Shown: positions 61,484 through 64,000 of the stretch, in pieces | Position numbering within the stretch: the first letter of the stretch is position 1 | Layout of the letters: every line of letters begins with the position of its first letter | Assembly (NCBI GenBank): GCA_018715595.1 | Contig: DVLI01000020.1 | Location: 76,586 to 140,585 of the forward strand | Length of the DNA stretch: 64,000 nucleotides | From: Candidatus Caccoplasma merdavium | Lineage (GTDB): Bacteria; Bacteroidota; Bacteroidia; Bacteroidales; UBA11471 | Direction of reading: 5' to 3' | Made by a program: the position numbers and the translations under genes | Notes under the pieces: model-generated | The model's input: only the letters and a program-made list of their open reading frames with translations | Told to the model about the DNA's origin: nothing | The model's database searches: none

Positions 61484-62368
61484 TTACTTTTCCCCGTTTT
61501 CGCGGGCAAGAGCAATCAGATATTGGCCATACTGGTTTTTCTTCATCGGCTCGGCCTGTTTCAGGAGCTGTTCGGTGGTAATCCAACCTTGGTTGTAGGC
61601 AATCTCTTCGAGGCATGCCACTTTCCAACCCTGGCGATGCTCTATGGTCTCGATGAATGCCGAAGCCTCGAACAGGGAATCGTGCGTGCCGGTATCGAGC
61701 CACGCGAAACCTCGGCCCATGAGCTGCACTTTGAGCTCTCCGGCCGCCAGGAATTCCTGGTTGACCGACGTTATCTCCAACTCTCCTCGCGGCGAGGGTT
61801 TGATGGTCTTGGCGATGTCCACGACCTTGTTGGGGTAGAAATAGAGACCCACCACGGCATAATTGCTTTTGGGGTGAGCCGGTTTTTCTTCGATGGAGGT
61901 CACATTGCCATCGGCATCGAAAGCGGCTACGCCATAACGCTCGGGGTCGCTCACCCGGTAACCGAAAACGGTGGCCAGCCCCTCCTCGGCATTCTTCACG
62001 GCCACAGAAAGCATCGACGAGAAACTCTGTCCGTAAAAAATATTATCCCCCAATACCAGACAGGCGGTGTCGTCACCGATGAACTTTTCGCCAATGATAA
62101 AGGCTTGTGCCAAGCCATCGGGTGAAGGCTGCTCGGCATACTCGAAACGGACGCCGAACTGCGAACCATCGCCCAACAGGCGCCGGAATCCCGGCAGGTC
62201 GTAGGGAGTGGAAATGATGAGTATATCGCGGATACCGGCCAACATGAGGACCGATATGGGATAGTAAATCATGGGTTTGTCATATATGGGCAGCATCTGC
62301 TTGCTGACACCCATCGTTATCGGGTAAAGGCGCGTGCCCGACCCGCCGGCCAAAACTATTCCTTTCAT
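61484..62368 (-). CDS. rfbA: Glucose-1-phosphate thymidylyltransferase
   Basis: RmlA makes dTDP-glucose from dTTP and glucose-1-phosphate, the entry step to dTDP-deoxysugars. It has 294 residues and begins [18 protein letters not shown], with [46 protein letters not shown] and [12 protein letters not shown]. All are standard for the long RmlA form with allosteric control by dTDP-sugars. It follows rmlB by 12 nt. rmlC and rmlD are absent here, so rhamnose is not the likely product. Confidence 0.96.
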   Translation of the reverse strand: MKGIVLAGGSGTRLYPITMGVSKQMLPIYDKPMIYYPISVLMLAGIRDILIISTPYDLPGFRRLLGDGSQFGVRFEYAEQPSPDGLAQAFIIGEKFIGDDTACLVLGDNIFYGQSFSSMLSVAVKNAEEGLATVFGYRVSDPERYGVAAFDADGNVTSIEEKPAHPKSNYAVVGLYFYPNKVVDIAKTIKPSPRGELEITSVNQEFLAAGELKVQLMGRGFAWLDTGTHDSLFEASAFIETIEHRQGWKVACLEEIAYNQGWITTEQLLKQAEPMKKNQYGQYLIALARENGEK

Positions 62369-62380
62369 GGTTTATCGAGG

Positions 62381-63580
62381 TTATCGGTTGGAATACATCT
62401 GTTCGTAATATTTCTGATAGTCGCCGCTGACGACCTCATCGACCCAATCCTGATGTTCGAGATACCAGCGTATGGTCTTTTCGATGCCTGTTTCGAACGG
62501 GGTCTCGGGATACCAACCCAGCTCGCGGGCCGTCTTCGAGGGGTCGATGGCATAGCGCATGTCATGCCCCAAGCGGTCACCCACATAGGTAATGAGGTCG
62601 TAGTTGATGTTTTCGAGCGAAGTCTTCAAGACCGCTTGATAACGGGGCTCTTCCTTCATCAACCGGGCAATCGTGTCGATGGTGAGTTTCACGATGTTGA
62701 TATTTGTTTCCTCATTGAAACCGCCGATGTTATAGACTTCCCCCACACGACCTCCGGAGAGCACCATGTCGATGGCCTTGGCATGGTCCTCGACGTAGAG
62801 CCAGTCGCGCACATTGTCGCCCTTGCCATATACGGGAAGTTTGCGACCTTCGAGTATGTTCTTTATGATAAGGGGTATGAGTTTCTCGGGGAAATGGTAC
62901 GGGCCGTAATTGTTGGAACAACGGGTGATATTGACCGGCATTTTGTAGGTCTCGTGATAAGCGCGCACGATGAGGTCGGCTCCGGTCTTCGACGAGGAAT
63001 AGGGCGAACGGGGGTCGAGGGGCGTTTCCTCGGTAAAGAATTTCTTCCCGTAGGTCTGTATGTGCGAACGGCCCTTCACGACGCGGCGCACGCCTTCGTC
63101 CTCGATGTGGAGCGGCTGCGGCGTGTCATAGTCTTTCGAAAGCGACCCATAGACTTCATCGGTCGATACCTGCAAGAATTTTTTTCCGGGCATATAGGTG
63201 GGATAGCCTTGCGCGTCTTTCCCGGTGGTCCAAGCCTTCTTGGCACATTCGAGCATATTCTGTGTACCCAAGATGTTGGTCTGCAAGAAGAGTTGCGGAT
63301 TGGTAATGCTGCGATCGACGTGCGACTCGGCCGCAAAATTGACGACATAATCGATCGAACGACGGGTAAAAATGTTCGAAACCAACTCGGCATTGATAAT
63401 ATCGCCGCGCACGAATTCCACGCGGGCGTCTTTCAATTCCTCTTTGATGGTTCCGAGATTTCCGGCATATGTGAGTTTGTCGAGAATGACGATGGCAATG
63501 TCGTCATATTTCTTCAACATGTATTTTACAAAGTTCGCTCCGATAAAACCGGCCGCGCCGGTTACTAAATAGGTTTTCAT
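62381..63580 (-). CDS. rfbB: dTDP-glucose 4,6-dehydratase
   Basis: RmlB converts dTDP-glucose to dTDP-4-keto-6-deoxyglucose. From ATG 63580 it has 399 residues, somewhat longer than E. coli RmlB because of small insertions. The NAD site is YLVTGAAGFIGANFVKYML, the catalytic region has VSTDEVYGSL, the YxxxK is in YSSSKTGADL, and NNYGPYHFPEKLIPL follows. The longer frame to 63670 adds a non-conserved leader and is rejected. It is the first gene of the unit rmlB, rmlA, two cupins, aminotransferase. Confidence 0.95.
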   Translation of the reverse strand: MKTYLVTGAAGFIGANFVKYMLKKYDDIAIVILDKLTYAGNLGTIKEELKDARVEFVRGDIINAELVSNIFTRRSIDYVVNFAAESHVDRSITNPQLFLQTNILGTQNMLECAKKAWTTGKDAQGYPTYMPGKKFLQVSTDEVYGSLSKDYDTPQPLHIEDEGVRRVVKGRSHIQTYGKKFFTEETPLDPRSPYSSSKTGADLIVRAYHETYKMPVNITRCSNNYGPYHFPEKLIPLIIKNILEGRKLPVYGKGDNVRDWLYVEDHAKAIDMVLSGGRVGEVYNIGGFNEETNINIVKLTIDTIARLMKEEPRYQAVLKTSLENINYDLITYVGDRLGHDMRYAIDPSKTARELGWYPETPFETGIEKTIRWYLEHQDWVDEVVSGDYQKYYEQMYSNR

Positions 63581-63711
63581 AGCTATGTTTTGAATTGAGG
63601 CCGCAAGATACATATTTTTCGGGAATCTTCCGTCTTTTACCCCAGCAAACTTTACGGCCGAAGGGTGCAAACCCGAAGCATGCCGTCAAAAAGGCTGTAT
63701 GGCGGCTTTCC

Positions 63712-63725
63712 GGGGGGGGGGGGGG
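63712..63725. repeat. Homopolymer of 14 G
   Basis: Fourteen consecutive G on plus (C on minus), about 130 bp upstream of the rmlB ATG, in non-coding DNA. Confidence 0.9.
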
Positions 63726-63920
63726 AAAATCAGACAGGAAATCGGCATGGACAACGGCACACAGCCACACACGACTCATCGTCGCAGAGATAACATCTTT
63801 TTAGATTTCCCCCATAATCGCAGGACGAAGCAATAGCTGCCATGATGGGGCATGTCACACATGATGAGAATTTATTCTCAAACATTATTTAAAGGGCTCC
63901 TATTTTTTTTGTGTTTTTTA

Positions 63921-63951
63921 TTGGTCGGTAGCGAAATAATATCTACTTTTG
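63921..63951 (+). promoter_or_regulatory. Rightward promoter at the window edge
   Basis: TTGG at 63921-63924 and TACTTTTG at 63944-63951 with a 19-bp spacer match the Bacteroidetes consensus. The gene lies beyond the window. Confidence 0.65.
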
Positions 63952-63984
63952 CCTCATTAAATATTGCCATGTTGAGATAGCAAA

Positions 63985-64000
63985 ATGGGCAAGAAAAATA
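63985..64000 (+). CDS. Possible start of a gene cut by the right edge
   Basis: ATG at 63985 opens a frame reading MGKKN before the window ends. It lies 34 nt after a promoter-like -7 box. Five codons are too few to identify it. Confidence 0.25.

Larger units (their letters stand above)
63581..64000. other. Gene-free right edge between rmlB and an outgoing gene
   Basis: About 400 bp upstream of rmlB on one side and of a rightward transcript on the other. It holds a 14-G tract and a rightward promoter. On the minus strand TATCTTGC near 63610 could be an imperfect rmlB -7 box. No complete gene is supported. Confidence 0.6.

Overview
This 64 kb window looks like chromosomal DNA of a Bacteroidales bacterium. 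The evidence is a type III glutamine synthetase (GlnN), LL-diaminopimelate aminotransferase (DapL), DUF4286, DUF1015, DUF3078 and NigD-like proteins, an S46 dipeptidyl peptidase, a long-tailed ribosomal protein S16, and many promoters of the Bacteroidetes type (TTTG near -33, TAnnTTTG near -7) with little Shine-Dalgarno signal. I cannot fix the genus from sequence alone. The content is mostly core metabolism and envelope biology. I see no prophage, insertion sequence, CRISPR array or rRNA operon.

Layout, left to right. 1-8.6 kb (minus): an ammonium assimilation cluster reading porin-like protein, glnB (P-II), amtB, glnN and gltB (cut by the left edge). 8.8-11 kb (minus): dapF-dapL for lysine/peptidoglycan precursors, followed by an AT-rich gene-free stretch. 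11.6-17.5 kb (plus): queD-queE, a BASS-type transporter, a large YfhO-like membrane protein, tRNA-Ala (minus), DUF4286 and ruvC. 17.5-24 kb: flavodoxin-like protein and rpsP (minus), a patatin fused to a POTRA/beta-barrel (type Vd-like), two identical tRNA-Arg genes, mnmA, and a flippase-like UPF0104 protein (minus). 24-31.6 kb: rsmA-mgtE, then dnaJ-grpE and ispE (minus), then dnaB and an AlkD-like protein. 31.7-38.4 kb (plus): a Fur-family regulator, purA, rarA, serC-serA and DUF1015.

38.5-41.1 kb (plus): an ECF sigma factor, a protein with an anti-sigma-like N-terminus, one membrane helix, a long linker and a C-terminal outer-membrane barrel, and a NigD-like lipoprotein. This is the strongest candidate for an undescribed signalling unit. 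41.3-48.4 kb: a TPP riboswitch and a full thiamine operon (thiD, thiS, tenI-like, thiE, thiG, thiC, thiH, thiF) with an internal terminator hairpin and a decayed HEAT-like gene. 48.5-50.7 kb: a DPP11-type peptidase. 51-54.6 kb (minus): pyrG-yidC. 54.8-59.5 kb (plus): DUF3078 protein, HtrA-like protease with TPR, and an Omp85-type barrel in a tight operon. 59.5-63.6 kb (minus): rmlB, rmlA, two FdtA-like cupins and a DegT aminotransferase, a set expected to make a dTDP-3-amino-3,6-dideoxyhexose for surface glycans. The right edge holds a 14-G tract and a rightward promoter whose gene lies outside the window.
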